A stretch of 64,000 nt of DNA, taken from contig NC_003284.9 in assembly GCF_000002985.6 (NCBI RefSeq), positions 13,330,001 to 13,394,000 of the forward strand, given 5' to 3'. Under the pieces are notes generated by a model. It did no database searches. It saw only the letters and a list, made by a program, of their open reading frames with translations, and was not told the origin of the DNA. The position numbers and the translations under genes are program-made. Positions 48,001 through 60,500 of the stretch are shown one piece after another; positions within the stretch are counted from its first letter, which is position 1, and each line of letters begins with the position of its first letter. The stretch comes from Caenorhabditis elegans (taxonomy: Eukaryota > Nematoda > Chromadorea > Rhabditida > Rhabditidae).

Positions 48001-50514
48001 AACAAAAAAGAAAGTGGAGAGGTAACGAGGGGTCCGGAAGGAAATGAAATAGAAAAAAAAGATGTGGTGGGAGCAAGTGCACACCTCAAAACGGATGCAA
48101 TTGAGACATAAACACAAATTTCCGCCTCTCTTCACTCTCCCCAGTTTTTCTTGAATGTGAGCATTACGGAAAGTAATTTGAATGGGGCGGACGAGTGGGA
48201 GGAGGAGATGAAATGAAGAAGCCGTGTGCATCAAAGGGCCTGGTTTTTCCAAAGAGATTAGTATTAGATATTATTTTGTCTGTTGGGGGAATCATAAATA
48301 TGATGTTTTTTTATTTTCTTACTGGAGTTAGGAAAAAATACGATTTTTGATGGGATAGGCATCAATAGTAAAGGTCGGGACAGTATTGCAAAAAAATCAG
48401 TTGAATAGTTTTCTGGAAACTTTCTTCCAAGGATCATATTTTAGAGTTTTCTAGATTCATCTTATATTGGATAAGAAGTAATTGTATGCCAAAGCTTTTG
48501 TGTTGATAATTTTCTGAAACTTTGGAAGAACGGGTTTATATGACCACATTTTCAAATGTTGCGAAAAACGACTTCCACTAAATTTTGAAAAAAACGTATA
48601 TATTTACCTTTTTGCTTTAATACATATGTATTCTATTATAGGAATTCGTCATTTTTCGAAAATTCCATATTCTCTTCAAAACGAATTGTGCACACCAACA
48701 GAAAAAAAAACACTCAGATGCAAAACCTAGTAATTCGAAACTACTCATGTGACCTGAGAAAGGTGAGGAAGTGACGTTGATGAAAACATAGCGTCGGAAT
48801 TAGAAAATGTTGTTCTAGGTGGTTTCTGCTTGAATACTCAAAAAACTACTTTCAGAAACATGAACTGCATATTGGGTGAGACTAGATTTGTAACTGGTAT
48901 TATCCCGATTTTTGGTCGGTTTACTTTTAAAAGTTCAATGGTTTCTAAGGATTACGGGGAAGTGTGACCATTTTTTTACTTTTTTATTCAGGCGAACAAA
49001 TTCAAAATGTTGTCTTTTTTGAGTTCAAATTAAAAGTTGGAAAATTTATCAGACAGTTTTATTATTGTTTCCAAAACTTTGGGGGTTATCAAATTTTAAT
49101 TATCTTAGAAGTGAAAGGTGATATTTTTAAAATTGAAACTTAAAATTTGAAAACAAAATTGAATGCCCTGTTTCTATTCATTTCCAATGCCTGAATATTT
49201 GACTTTTGAATGTTTAATCTCAAGTTTCTAGTCATTTTTGGAGCCTGAAGAATAAAAAAATGATTTCTAGGAAAATGAGATTTGCAAAAATGCATTCTTA
49301 AAGCATGAAATCAAATGTTCAATGAAACAAAAATACCTCCGAGTTTATTTAGTAAACCCGGTATGATGCGAGGACATGTATCAGACATTTTATATCTTCT
49401 TTGATCATGGGAGCAAACTTTCAGAAATGACGCAACATTGAGAAAAAATAAGATTTCACCCCGGGTCATAAGGTGAATATTTGATATTTCATTGCAATTT
49501 CCCAAAAAATACTAAATTATTCAAAAAGTTGCACTCAGTTTGATATTAGGTGCGTTTCGAGAATCATCTTAACATGTTGTTGATAAATTTTTCCACATAG
49601 TCAACTACTTTTATCAATATTTTTTGGCTTTTTGAAATGAGTGTTAGTTCAGACTTACCATAGGAAGCATTAAAAAAATTGATGGGTCTTCGTTTCGTAA
49701 TAGAGTTTCAGGGATGTGACAAAAAATTCTGTGTTTCTGTTTTGCAGTAGCTTCCATTCAAACGACAGGTGTTATTACTAATAATACCATATGCGTTCAA
49801 CTATGAAAAATCAGACATTCTATAAATTTCTGCGGTAAAATTAGGAAATTGTAAGAAATTCTCTACCAGCTAGCTCATGTGAGCGTACAGATGTCACAAA
49901 ACATTATTTTGAAAACTTGTAGGGCAGTAAGTTTCAGTATCAGTTAATTTTGGTCTAAAAACTACGAGTGATTTCTTTATGGAAAGAATATTTTTCATGA
50001 AAACTAACTGGATCAAAATTAGGTCTCAGTAATGTTAAAAACTATTAAAGTATAAGCTGTCATTTCCAGAAGATCAGCCGAATTTGCGGTCAGTACGTGT
50101 CGTATGAATTTAACACGTAAAATGCTAACTCGAGCCTTCTTAAAGGTTTTTCGTTCCAAATTTTCGAAAAAGCGGTTCAAAAAACTTGTGGAGTCATCTT
50201 GCGAAAAGAACGGCTGAATATCGAAAAATCGCAAAGCATTCAAAAATTTAGAAACCTCACGAAACCTCGGACTCGGGTAAGAATGAGCTCGCTCGAGTTT
50301 TTTATTTGTTGAAGTGGGGAAAATTATCATGTCTACTTGTCTACTTTTACAATTAAGGCGTATCCGATGTTGACCTGCCTAGGCGTTTCAGAAAAAATAT
50401 ACTGATGATCGAAGTCATGATGAAAAATAAGTGCCTACATACAATTTACTTGAAACTAAAATTTACAAAAAAATCTCAAAAACTCACCCCAGTCAAATCT
50501 GACAGCTCACTCAT
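42024..50514 (-). CDS. SLC16/monocarboxylate-transporter-like MFS protein (789 aa)
   Basis: Ten minus-strand exons: 50488-50514, 46696-46800, 46289-46516, 46017-46236, 45133-45266, 44653-45084, 43678-44237, 43157-43590, 42950-43106, 42024-42096. Frame is continuous. The cytosolic N-terminus (about 85 residues, phosphosite-like) leads to the SLC16 signature DGGYGW (residues 86-91) at helix 1. Six helices are followed by a cytosolic loop of about 290 residues (274-562), then six more helices with ADWTRKH in the second half, and a short polar C-terminus. SLC16 proteins carry monocarboxylates, aromatic amino acids or other small organic anions with or without protons; the substrate cannot be read here. 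The loop contains an acidic Ser/Asp/Glu run (about 424-455) and basic segments, and is far longer than in mammalian MCTs (usually under 100). Intron 1 is 3.7 kb. It may be C. elegans pes-22, but I am not sure enough to assign that symbol. Confidence 0.92.
42427..42720. repeat. TTTAAAGGTGGAGTAG repeat in the transporter's last intron
   Basis: It opens with TTTAAAGGTGGAGTAGCGCC, the same terminus as the palindromes at 6304 and 9876. Internal arms AAATGACCGAATATCATAA (near 42488) and TATGGTATTCGGTCATTTC (near 42645) are inverted. The right terminus is degenerate. Confidence 0.7.
46801..50487 (-). other. 3.7-kb first intron of the transporter
   Basis: Purine/pyrimidine-skewed islands at about 47560-47800 and 47990-48250 stand out from AT-rich DNA and may be enhancers or a second promoter ahead of exon 2. 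A short coding-like open frame near 50019-50330 (minus) has no supporting splice sites. No other exon was supported. Confidence 0.4.
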
Positions 50515-51642
50515 ATTCAGCTCGGAATACTGATGGACAGATGGCTAAGTGAGACTGTGGAGAAATATGAGATGTTCGATAGACGAAGATTGTTAGACGA
50601 AACATTTCTAGAATTCACCAATCCGTGTCTATGATTCATGCACATACGCATTAAAAATTGCCGCAGAAAAGTCTTTTTCATTTTACGCGATTTTCTGCGG
50701 CTTTGTTCCTTGTTTTCTCGTGAAAAAGTAGATACTCATAATATAACCCATAATTGTCAAAACTTAACAAAAAGGTGAGGATTATTTTTTAATCCATTCA
50801 TGTATACCATTTTAAGCTCTAACTTAAAAAACGCATCCACCCAAAAAATTTTTATTATTATATTTTATAATATTTTGTGCAAAACAAATGAAAAATCTTA
50901 CTTTGGTAGAAATAATTTTTGCTAAAAAGTGTTATGGAAAAGTTACTGATACTATTTTATCCTCCAATCGTAAGAATTACATTCTGCTGACAAGACATCA
51001 AAAGGTCAACAACTTGCCTGCAGAAGCTGAGTAGCACCAAAAGATCGAAAAGAACAAAAAAGGATGGAAGACGCAGACGGTTACGTGAGTTATGTAATCT
51101 CCCCTCCTTTCACATTGTGCTTTCTTAGAAGTCACATTTTACATTGATCGGTAGGAATAGGAGAACAATGGCACCGAACGGAACAGAACATTGGAAAATT
51201 TTTTGCTTGAGATTTTAGAAACAGTATTTTCACGTTTAGGTATAACATTATATAATATTCTTATCTGTAAGTATGCTCACATTAGTGAAATGAAGTGAAG
51301 AGTTTACAATTAAATGAAGTTAATAATAGACATGAACGTTTTCTCAATAAAAGCCTATAATATATATTTGCTTTTGAGATTTTTTGAGAACTAATCAGGT
51401 CAGAGTTTGTCAGTTACAGTTTTTCAGGCAGGGTTATACTAACTATTTCCTCGAAGCAATTTGAAAAGTTGATGCATAGTATTTTAATAAGTTGATGAAT
51501 AATGAGAAAAAAATGATGTCACAGACATTGTGCATGTGTGAATGTTGTGCAATATTTTGAAATATGCATGTCCTTAAATTAAACGGAATAAACATTCAAT
51601 TTTTAAAAAATAGTTTTTATTTGTTTCAAGAGAACATCGAGT

Positions 51643-51657
51643 GGTTGCTAGGCAACC
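51643..51657. promoter_or_regulatory. X-box-like RFX site 1
   Basis: GGTTGCTAGGCAACC: perfect 6-bp inverted arms around TAG, the RFX half-site GTTGC on both strands. Confidence 0.45.
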
Positions 51658-51820
51658 ATAAATTCGGCATTATTTGAATAGTTTAAAAAAAATTCCGACT
51701 ACTAAAAGTTCTCGAATTAAAAAATAAAAATGAATCAAATAAGTATTTATAAAAACTCTTTGCTCAAAAAAAAAAGAAGAAAGGTTTGACTCTCTGATGC
51801 AGACTGCCCGCACATGCTGC

Positions 51821-51834
51821 GTCTCCATGGCAAA
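51821..51834 (+). promoter_or_regulatory. X-box-like RFX/DAF-19 site 2
   Basis: GTCTCCATGGCAAA matches 13 of 14 positions of the DAF-19 X-box GTHNYYATRRNAAC, 178 bp from site 1 (start to start). Confidence 0.45.
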
Positions 51835-54486
51835 ACGATTATCTCGGTGTAGGCTCGAGTGCAAATATGAGCGTGAGCTGTACGAGAGCAATTCCATGAA
51901 GCTTCTGGGGTTTTGGCAGCGAACGTTTGGTTATTTTTGAACGGATACTTGAGAATTTATAAGTTTTTTTTTGTGTTTCACATTTCCTCTGATCGCAATA
52001 AACAAAAAATCAGATTTTCCGATTGAGAATAAAATATAGCACAAAAAACTCTATTAGAAAACAGGAACAAATTTTAAAAAATGACTGAAAGTAAATGAAA
52101 ATCAATTTTAAGTACAAGAAATGTCAACGAAATTGACATTTCCATATGTTATTTGTCCGAGAAAAGCGAGTGGAAAACCTTTTGGCGTGTGCCATTTCGT
52201 ATTGGAAAAGCTCGGAGGGGGGCACGAAAGTGAAAAAAGAGACGAGGAGACGCAGAGCTCGAATGATGAGCAGCAATATAAATTTTGTGCGTTCGGTTTT
52301 GCAGAGCAGATACTTGTAGATGGGGAGTTAGCAGAACAATTATTTAATTTTACCGAATTTCTATTTTTAAATTTAGTACTTTAGTTTTTTTTTTTGGAAT
52401 GCTAACTTTAGTAAATTTCGAGAGAATACTCAATATGATGTACAAAATTTACTTTTCAACAGACTGACAATCTTTTTTTTTTTGTTCAAAAAGGAATTAT
52501 TAAGCGAATAGTATTTAGCTCAGTTTGAGTTGTTTTACACTCTCCAGGAGACGCCAAAAAAACACAGTATGCACATTTCAATTGATTCCATTTTCAATTG
52601 ATTTCACAAGAATTTTAAAAACCCCAAACTTCATAAAACGGCACATGAAACATAGAAGAGCTTTTTTGTAAAATTTTGAACTATGAAATTATAATTTTTC
52701 AAAAATAACGGTCGAACCAACAATTAAATAGATGTATAACAATTTAAGAGCTTAGGGAACTTGAGGGAAATATGGTTGTATTAAAAGAAACAACATTATT
52801 AAACATTCAATCAATACATATATCAACAGAAAAAAATGTACCGGGAACCTTTCAACATCTTAATTTTAAAAATGAAAAGAAAATTTTATGTGTTTGAACC
52901 GTTTCAGAAAAATTTAAAAAGTTTATTTTTTTGTTTTCCTAGAAATGGGATGGATATGCTACGATTTTTTCACACTCTGAAATTGTTTTAAAAACATCAA
53001 TCTGAATTTCATAATTTTCAAATATGAATGTTACAAACAAAATTAACAAAAAATAAGATCTGAATTGCTTGTTTCAAAATTTGAAATATAGACAAAAAAT
53101 AAAATTGAACATTTTAATGTGTAAAGGAAAAAACAAGCAAGATAAATTTTTCTGCTGAAATTTAGTCAATTATTATTGTACGTGAAATACACCTGGCACA
53201 TCACATTTTGAAAATCGAAAATCGCTGCCCATATATTGGTTTTTTCATTGTTTTCTTTTTAAATAATAGAAAAAATAATTTTAATTTCCGATTCATTTTT
53301 AATACATATTAAAATGTTTAATTAGAAAATAATTTTTTTTTTAATCATTTCCTCATTCCTCAAAATTTTGACCTCAACTTAGTCGCAATTTTGAAAGATC
53401 GGTGTGTAAAAATCATTGATATCTAAAATCACATGACTTGTGTGTTATCTTTTTGAAGCAGCTGCTGTGAACCCTTGGGAAGGGTAAAAAGTCAAATGTC
53501 ACGCAGAAAGACGAGTGGGCCAAAAGAAAAAAGAACACATACACGAAAACAAAAAGGCAAACTGCAAATGGGAAAACTGCGAGAAAAAGAAATAGCAAAT
53601 CCAAGTTTTCTGCTTTTTGAGCACTCTTATTATAAGAACGAGAGAAAGAGGTTGTAGGCTTCTGACAGAAACTAGAAAGAGATGAAAAAGTGTTTTAGAA
53701 ATTCGAATTGTTTCTCTTGTTCGGGCGAAAGGAAAACATATCATAACCAGTAATCAGTGTAATCAATGAACGACATGATGTTGACCTCGAACTTGCAACC
53801 CATTCATAAATCTCATAACTTCTCTTATGCCCAATTTTTTATGGGAAGAAAGTGACAATGACAAATTTCTTGATGTTGTGAACATCGGACAAAGTTTAAT
53901 GAAGAAGTCACGGAATACAATTGTTTTTGGATGGGCAAAAGTATCAAAAATGAATATGTGTGAAGCAACTTTTAAAAAATTTTCAAAAAATTTTTTTGAA
54001 CTATGTATTCAAAATGTTAAAGAAAAAAGCCAACTTAGCTGATATCTTTTTGTTTTGCAATCTTTTACAAGTGGCAGAAACCGGAAGTTAGTTATTTTTT
54101 TATTATGTCTTTGATGCATAGTATAATTTTTATTACGTGTATTTCTGATGATTTCGAGTTATTTACAGAAAATACATAATCTTAGTAACTCAACTTTTAT
54201 CAGAATATACTTTTTTCCCAGTTTTTCTAGCATAACTGTCTTCGCTAAAGCTGGAGAGTCGGCGGGACGGGATCCGTACAGTTCAGCAAATAGATTTTGT
54301 CATTGCTATTAGTATATATTTTTAACTCTTGGATAATAATGTTTTGTTGTGTGTAATATAATTTGACAATTCAGTTAGAAAAAAAATGATATTAAAGCTA
54401 TTCAACTCTCCACCACGGGAAAATTTTTTTGCAAATTTTTTCGTCCAAAAAAAGGAAAAAAAAGGGTCCAGAAAAAATAAAAAATA

Positions 54487-54503
54487 GCATAGCACTTGAA
54501 AAA
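54487..54503 (+). repeat. 17-bp SINE-tail remnant in an A-rich tract
   Basis: GCATAGCACTTGAAAAA is identical to the tail of the element at 58021-58270 and is followed by an A-rich run. It may be a minimal 5'-truncated insertion. Confidence 0.4.
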
Positions 54504-56223
54504 ACAAAAAAAAAAGAAAAAAAAAAAAGAAAAAAAAAAGATTACTATAACTTACCGTGTTTCTCCGGAAATGGTGTGGTGAGAGAATTTCATTTTTTTT
54601 CAAATTTCCAAGACTTTTGAGTCTTCAAATCGAAAGAAATGAATAAATGGAAAAATGATGGATTTGCAAAAATATATAATATAGAAAAGGGTACGGATGA
54701 TGGAAATGGAATATTTCTAGCAATACCTTAGTCCAAGGCTGACGGAAATTGAAATAAACAACAGAGACAAAAAAGAGCACATCGGAACGGACCTCGGTTT
54801 TATGGCCGTAAATTTATGGCTGTTGTATAAGATGATTGTTGCTTCTGCATTTCGTGAAAACTGTGTTAGAAACATTTTAACAGTACGATTCAAACGTCGA
54901 TTGAAAACATCATTTGAATATTATTTTCAAACGCTTAGTAGAAACCTTTCGTTGATTAAAATTTTTGCTTTGACACACCCTTAGTATAAGAAGTATAAGT
55001 AGAAGTAAGAGTATAAGAGAACATATCAATTATCTGAAAACGAGGCTAAAAAAGTTATTTTAAACATAACACATAGTTTAATATTTTCAAGCTGACCGCT
55101 ATGTGTTTTTAATACGTTTGATGAATAACTAGCCTCACTACTGAAAATAAAAAATATAGAGAGACATATATAGAGATATTAAAAAATGAAACTTAAACTC
55201 GGATTCTCCATTTCAGCTTTCCAGATTTATAATAAATTATGATTTGAATCAATTCAAATTTAAAATTTTAAAATCAAATAAATCACTATGTACACTATTA
55301 CGTCCAACTAGTGAGCCTGAACTTGATATTTAAAAACAATGTTAGCATGATTTTATACATTTTTATGACCGTGTACTCAATAAGATTGCGGATTGATTTT
55401 GGAGTTTCTTCGTGTCCAAAAAAAAGTGTCCAAAAAAAGTCAAAATGTACGAGCCTGTGCTCATTAAAACCAATTTATGAAAAACTAACCTTTCTTAAAA
55501 AACGACGCATTTCCGAAAGACTTCTTTTTAGAAAACAGGGAAGATAACTCGCGAATTGTTGAGAGTTTTGGTGTCGTCCCGGCTGGGGGTTTTTTTTAAT
55601 ATTTTATGCATTTACATAACAGTATTGCGGAGGTGTGTTGTGGGAAAATTTGAACGATAAAATTTTCTTGTCGGTTGTGCGGTTTAGCTTATGTTTTTGC
55701 ATGAACGCAAAAAACAGAAAGTCTGATATATTCAGGAATTTCTTATATTTCTGTAATTTTTTTTGGAATAAAAGTGTCACTTTTCGGTCGAAACGTTTAG
55801 AGCAAGTAATTGAGGAAACGATAAGCAATTTAACTTAAAAGGAAATTCTTCTTAAAAATGAAATGTTCAGGTTGTTGTGTTTGAAATTACTTTATAAAAA
55901 CGTATGCACCCACATTTGTTAATATATGTGAAAAATACAATGACCCAACTCAGCCCGTTAGCTAAAAAAATAAGACTAAAAAAATCCTTGCTTCTCAAAA
56001 CATCTGAAATCATTATCTGAAATTCAAAGAAAATCTGGATGAAAACAACATCGTTTGAGAAAATAAGTTTATGATATGATCGAGACGGAGAAAGTGAATG
56101 AGCTTGATTAGAGAATAGTATAAGAAAAGAGGAAGAGAAAATGAAAATAACGGAGAAATGAGTAACAGGTGTTAATAATAATTATAAATGCATTGAGATT
56201 GAGATTTCGGCAAATGTTCTAAA

Positions 56224-57542
56224 TTAGGCATTGACACGTGGCACCTTTCGTGCTCTGAGTCCAGACTGATGACACTGCATGATTTGATCCCATCGTGCGA
56301 GACACACAACCATATCCTTACGGAGAGACTTCACTCCCCAGAATCGTCTTGGATTACTTTGTGGCTGGCACATCTGAACACATTGCTCCCCGAGCTCGGC
56401 GACTCCGTTGGATCTGCAGCATTCGCTGTTGTCGTGGGTTTGAGCCGCACAATGTACAATTGCTGGCAAGTATTTGTAGAGACGGCAACGGGATGGTTGG
56501 ATGGCGTGCATCAGCTAAATTTTGAATTTGAAGTTTTAACATAGAGAGTATTTTTCTACATGATATAAGCCCTTCAGATATAGTGTCTCGAATCATCATA
56601 ATTCAAAAATGAATCCTGTTTTTTTTTTTTGGAAACTGTGCATACACGCCACGCAGTTTCAATATTGTGAGTTCAAAATTTTGAATTTTTGAAAAAGTTT
56701 GAATACAGTTTTTAGAAAATGCTGTAGTCATTACTGTTTTGAATTCTAATGATGGGTTTCCGCCAATTAACACAAAATCTTTATAATTTCTAAAACATGG
56801 AAAATGAAATAGTAGTCCTGATAAACTTGGTAAGCTATTAACTTTCCAGGGCTTCAAACAAGATCTTGAAAGAATTGTTCAGTATCAAAAATATTTAGGG
56901 CAATGTTTTCAATTGACAGCACTCATATTTTTTTCAAATTTTTCTTATTTGAGTTTTTCGAGTTTTTTTTTTGCACCCCAAAATAGGCCCAAAACATTTT
57001 TTTTGTGTATTTTTTTAAAATTTGAACAAGTAGACAATTTTATAGATGTATCACCAATGTATCTGAATACAAATGACATTCTCTCAGAATTTAAGTTTTA
57101 CGGATAAATTTAATTTCAAAATTGTCTAAACTATAATAAAAAACTATCTAACTTTCTCGCGTTTCATGAACCATATTTTCTTTTCTTTTTTTAAAAATTT
57201 TTTGTAAATTCCTTCATAAACCCTGTCAACCTTACCACAACTCTAGCTTCAATAGCATTTGTCTCATAGATGCAAAGACTGCGACACTCTGGTGGCACAA
57301 ATCTGGAGCAGCAGCTACCGAAAACTTGATCTGCTACCTTTCGTTCAATGCATGGCTTCCAATTGCTGGCTTCTGTACCGCAGTTCTGAAATTATCCAGT
57401 TTGTCAAAAAGCCCAACAAAACGGAAATAAATGAATCGGAAAATATACTGACTCCCGGATTATCAAAGTCGATTCCATTTTCTTGTGCGAAACCGTATGT
57501 GGCAAAGGCAGCCAATAACAAACAGGACGTCAGCCTCATCAT
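56224..57542 (-). CDS. secreted DB-module cysteine-rich protein (176 aa)
   Basis: Three minus-strand exons, 57453-57542, 57236-57385 and 56224-56514 (TAA), splice in phase 0. A signal peptide (MMRLTSCLLLAAFATYGFA) is followed by a mature protein with about 14 Cys. The first block reads NCGTEASNWKPC, then SCCSRFVPPECRSLC; the second has SRCRLY, ECCRSNGVAELGEQCVQMC and later single Cys. The CC...VP..C...C pattern is that of the nematode DB module (Pfam DB), found in small secreted and some adhesion proteins; function is unknown. The intron 1 donor is GA|gtcagt, a weaker form, but it keeps frame and avoids a tail of hydrophobic residues. Start: the first of two adjacent ATGs. Confidence 0.85.
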
Positions 57543-60500
57543 TTTTTCTGAAATCTTACGAATTCAATACGGGAATAACGGGACAAGTGAAAATTAGTGA
57601 TCAACAATGGGACGTTACATGTGGCGAACTGCAAAAAAAGGCCAGTGTGATCTAGTAGTAATACAATATGAGAAATGGAAAAGAAAGGAATTGAGATAGT
57701 ATTGAAAGGAGAAATTGGAATTGAAAAAGAGACGACACAAACTGGTATATATCAGAGAAGTAAAGTAATAGTGAAATGATGAGTGAAAGTTTTCGAAAAA
57801 CAAAGCGAGAATGATGAAGCGAGGTAAAAGCGAAATTGGAAATTAGCCTCCTTGGAACCCCGTTCTTAAGCAGCTTTGGCAGGTTTTTGTTTGCATTTCT
57901 AATTAGCAAAAGTATTCTTATTAGATATAATTTTTACTTTGTCTGATTGAGATCACATAAAAATCGGGTTGCGCAAAAATAGGAAAAGAGATCTGGAAAC
58001 AGGGGATTTCCACAAAATGTCAGGATAGCTCAGTCGGTAGTGGTGGCCGCTAGCAATCTGGAGGTCACGAGTTCAAGTTTGGCCTCACCCCTAGGTTCAA
58101 CCAGCCTCTATTGGGAAGTGGAGCTATCCACGACTGGATTATCGGCCACAGTCCCCGACTAGGACGTGTCTTAAATTATATCCCAGTAGGATCACCACCA
58201 GGCAGTGTACCTGACTCCCGGATCCGCGGTGCATAGCACTTGAAAAACGGATCGTCCTTTAATCTTTTTTAAAATCCTATGTGTACAGATTCCTTATTAA
58301 AAATCTTCGAACTTGAACAACCAAAATACAAGACTTCTTAAATTGTTATTTTTAAAAATGAGGAGTATAAAATGCTTTTTGTATGATACTTTATTATCTT
58401 GTTGAAATTTATATTTGCCCAGAAATCATCAAAAGCCAAAATATATCATAAATAGTTTGAAAAATTCAAAAAATTTTAATTTCCGTGATCTCTGGCTTAA
58501 TTATTACTTCAAATTTTCTGAAAAATTTTATATTTTTTCGAACATAAAAAATAATATTAAATGCAACGGAACAACTGGCGTCAGAATGATCGTAAATACT
58601 ATAATTTTTCTAATTGTGAGCACTATTTGCAAACCCGTGCGCCGTTTTTCAGAAAAATAAATTTTTTGCTTATTTTTCTTTTTTTAAATAAAGTACTGAA
58701 AGAACATTGCCAAGCTTAAGATTGAGAAGTAATTAAAATTAAGAAGTATTCCACACAATCAAAAATCGAAGCAACAAAATTCCACAGGCAAGAACTCAAT
58801 AGTGGGTAAGAAAACACTCCTAATGGTCTCTATCCATAAATCTAAAATGAAAATATAACGTTCCTGCTATACGGGCGAATACCGCTTTAAAAAGTGTCGC
58901 AACACCAGAGAGTACCTAACAGAAAAAAAATGTGATAAGGATCAATGTTTTCAAAAATGCTGCCGCGAAGACCTCCCCTCTTAAAGGTGTCCTTGATAGG
59001 ATGGCCGACGTGAAATATATCCGGTAATAGGCGCGCCGTCGCTTGCAGCCTAGTGAAACGAAACTTGGCAAAGGACAAGTTTTGGCGGTCGAAACAAGAT
59101 GAGACGGTGGTGATGACGGTGAGGAAAAAAACGGGCGAAGGAAGGAGGAAGCGTTGCGTCTTCGTTGCGTTGTCCAATGGCACATTAGAAGATCGTATAT
59201 CTTTTCCGCATTCAATTTGACATACGTTTTTTTTTCGTTCGTCACTGTTTCTCTCTGTCTTTTGTTCGAAAAAATTGAAAAACGTAATTTTCAATTTTTT
59301 AGAACAATGATAGTGTTACCAAAATTGTTGAATTTGATCTCAGAGTAACGGTGAATGGATAAGCATTGAACATTCGAAAAAGCGTATTTATTTTTTACAA
59401 TAGATTCTTTTATTTCAAGTTTGAGATATCCATTTGGCACATTACAATTCAATTCAGTTTCAAAACAAAAACCAATTAAATTAATAAAATATCGTTTTGA
59501 GAAGAATTTGTAGAAACATTTAATATAGGTTTTTCGTGGAGAAACAGAAATTGAAATATTCTCAACAGGAAAATATCAGTCGGACTAATTTTATGGGAAC
59601 TAACAGAAACATGAAATAGTATTTAGTAAAACTTTTTTGTGAACAATGAGACAAGTTTTTTAAACATGCAATTTTAATAAAGTCCGAATAATTTTAGAAA
59701 CTAACAACGTAAACATTGAAATATTATGACTGAATTGAAAAAAATATAAATTGAGAATTGCCTATAGACTATGAAAAGGGGATTTAATTTTTCAGATAAA
59801 AATATGTTTGAACTTCAACAACAATTAAACGGTCAAATTTCTTAATGAGACTCTTCAAAAATTCCTCAAATTTTTTAAGTGTTTGAAATTTTGGCAAATG
59901 GTAAGAAGTAGCTCTGAAATTTACTGACCTATAAATTTTATTCTTAGGATGATGATTTTAAAAACTTTTTTAAAAACTCGGATATGCAAAAAAGACAGGT
60001 TGTAAAAATTTCAGACTGTACCTAAGTTAGTTGTTTTTGGAATCACAAGCAGCCCTTTAAAAAATTAAATTTTCAAATAAAAGCTTATACAAAGGTGAAT
60101 CAGTTAACATTTAGAAGTAAATGTTTTCAGATTGCCAATCCTTCAAAATAGGACAATAAAGCAAAACACAACAACAGTCGTTATTCATTTAATAGTCACA
60201 CTTCACCAAAACAGACAAAAGCTGCAAGAGAAAATTGTTCGACTTTTTTTAATCACGTCCCACCCACTAAATTGTTTCGTCGAATTTGTTTTCACTGTCA
60301 TCTTAAGCCAGAAGTCAGCTCCAATTAATCAACACACCCGTCGGCTTCAATGAGTGTTCCGTTCCAGCGAATAGAGGTCAATTAGGGCAGAAATCGTACA
60401 ACAATAAAGATAAGAAGAGTAGAGGACAAAAAAAGTCAACGACATTTTTGAAATTGGAATAAAACAAAAGAAGAAAGATACAAGAGGACGTGTATAAAAA

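Larger units (their letters stand above)
50515..56223. other. 5.7-kb intergenic region
   Basis: Upstream of the transporter and downstream of the DB-module gene. AT-rich with a few GC-richer islands (51780-51910, 52120-52330, 53440-53600, 54235-54285). It contains two X-box-like sites (51643, 51821), a perfect 10-bp hairpin (52118-52142) and a poly-purine tract at 54440-54540 that includes a SINE-tail remnant. No gene supported. Confidence 0.4.

Noticed and set aside
54429-54620. Lys-rich open frame in a poly-A tract
   Set aside because: A homopolymer artefact: runs of A translate as Lys on one strand and as Phe on the other.
58887-59294. 135-codon minus-strand open frame
   Set aside because: No splice sites, domain or signal peptide, and the two overlapping frames are equally open; probably a GC-richer non-coding island.
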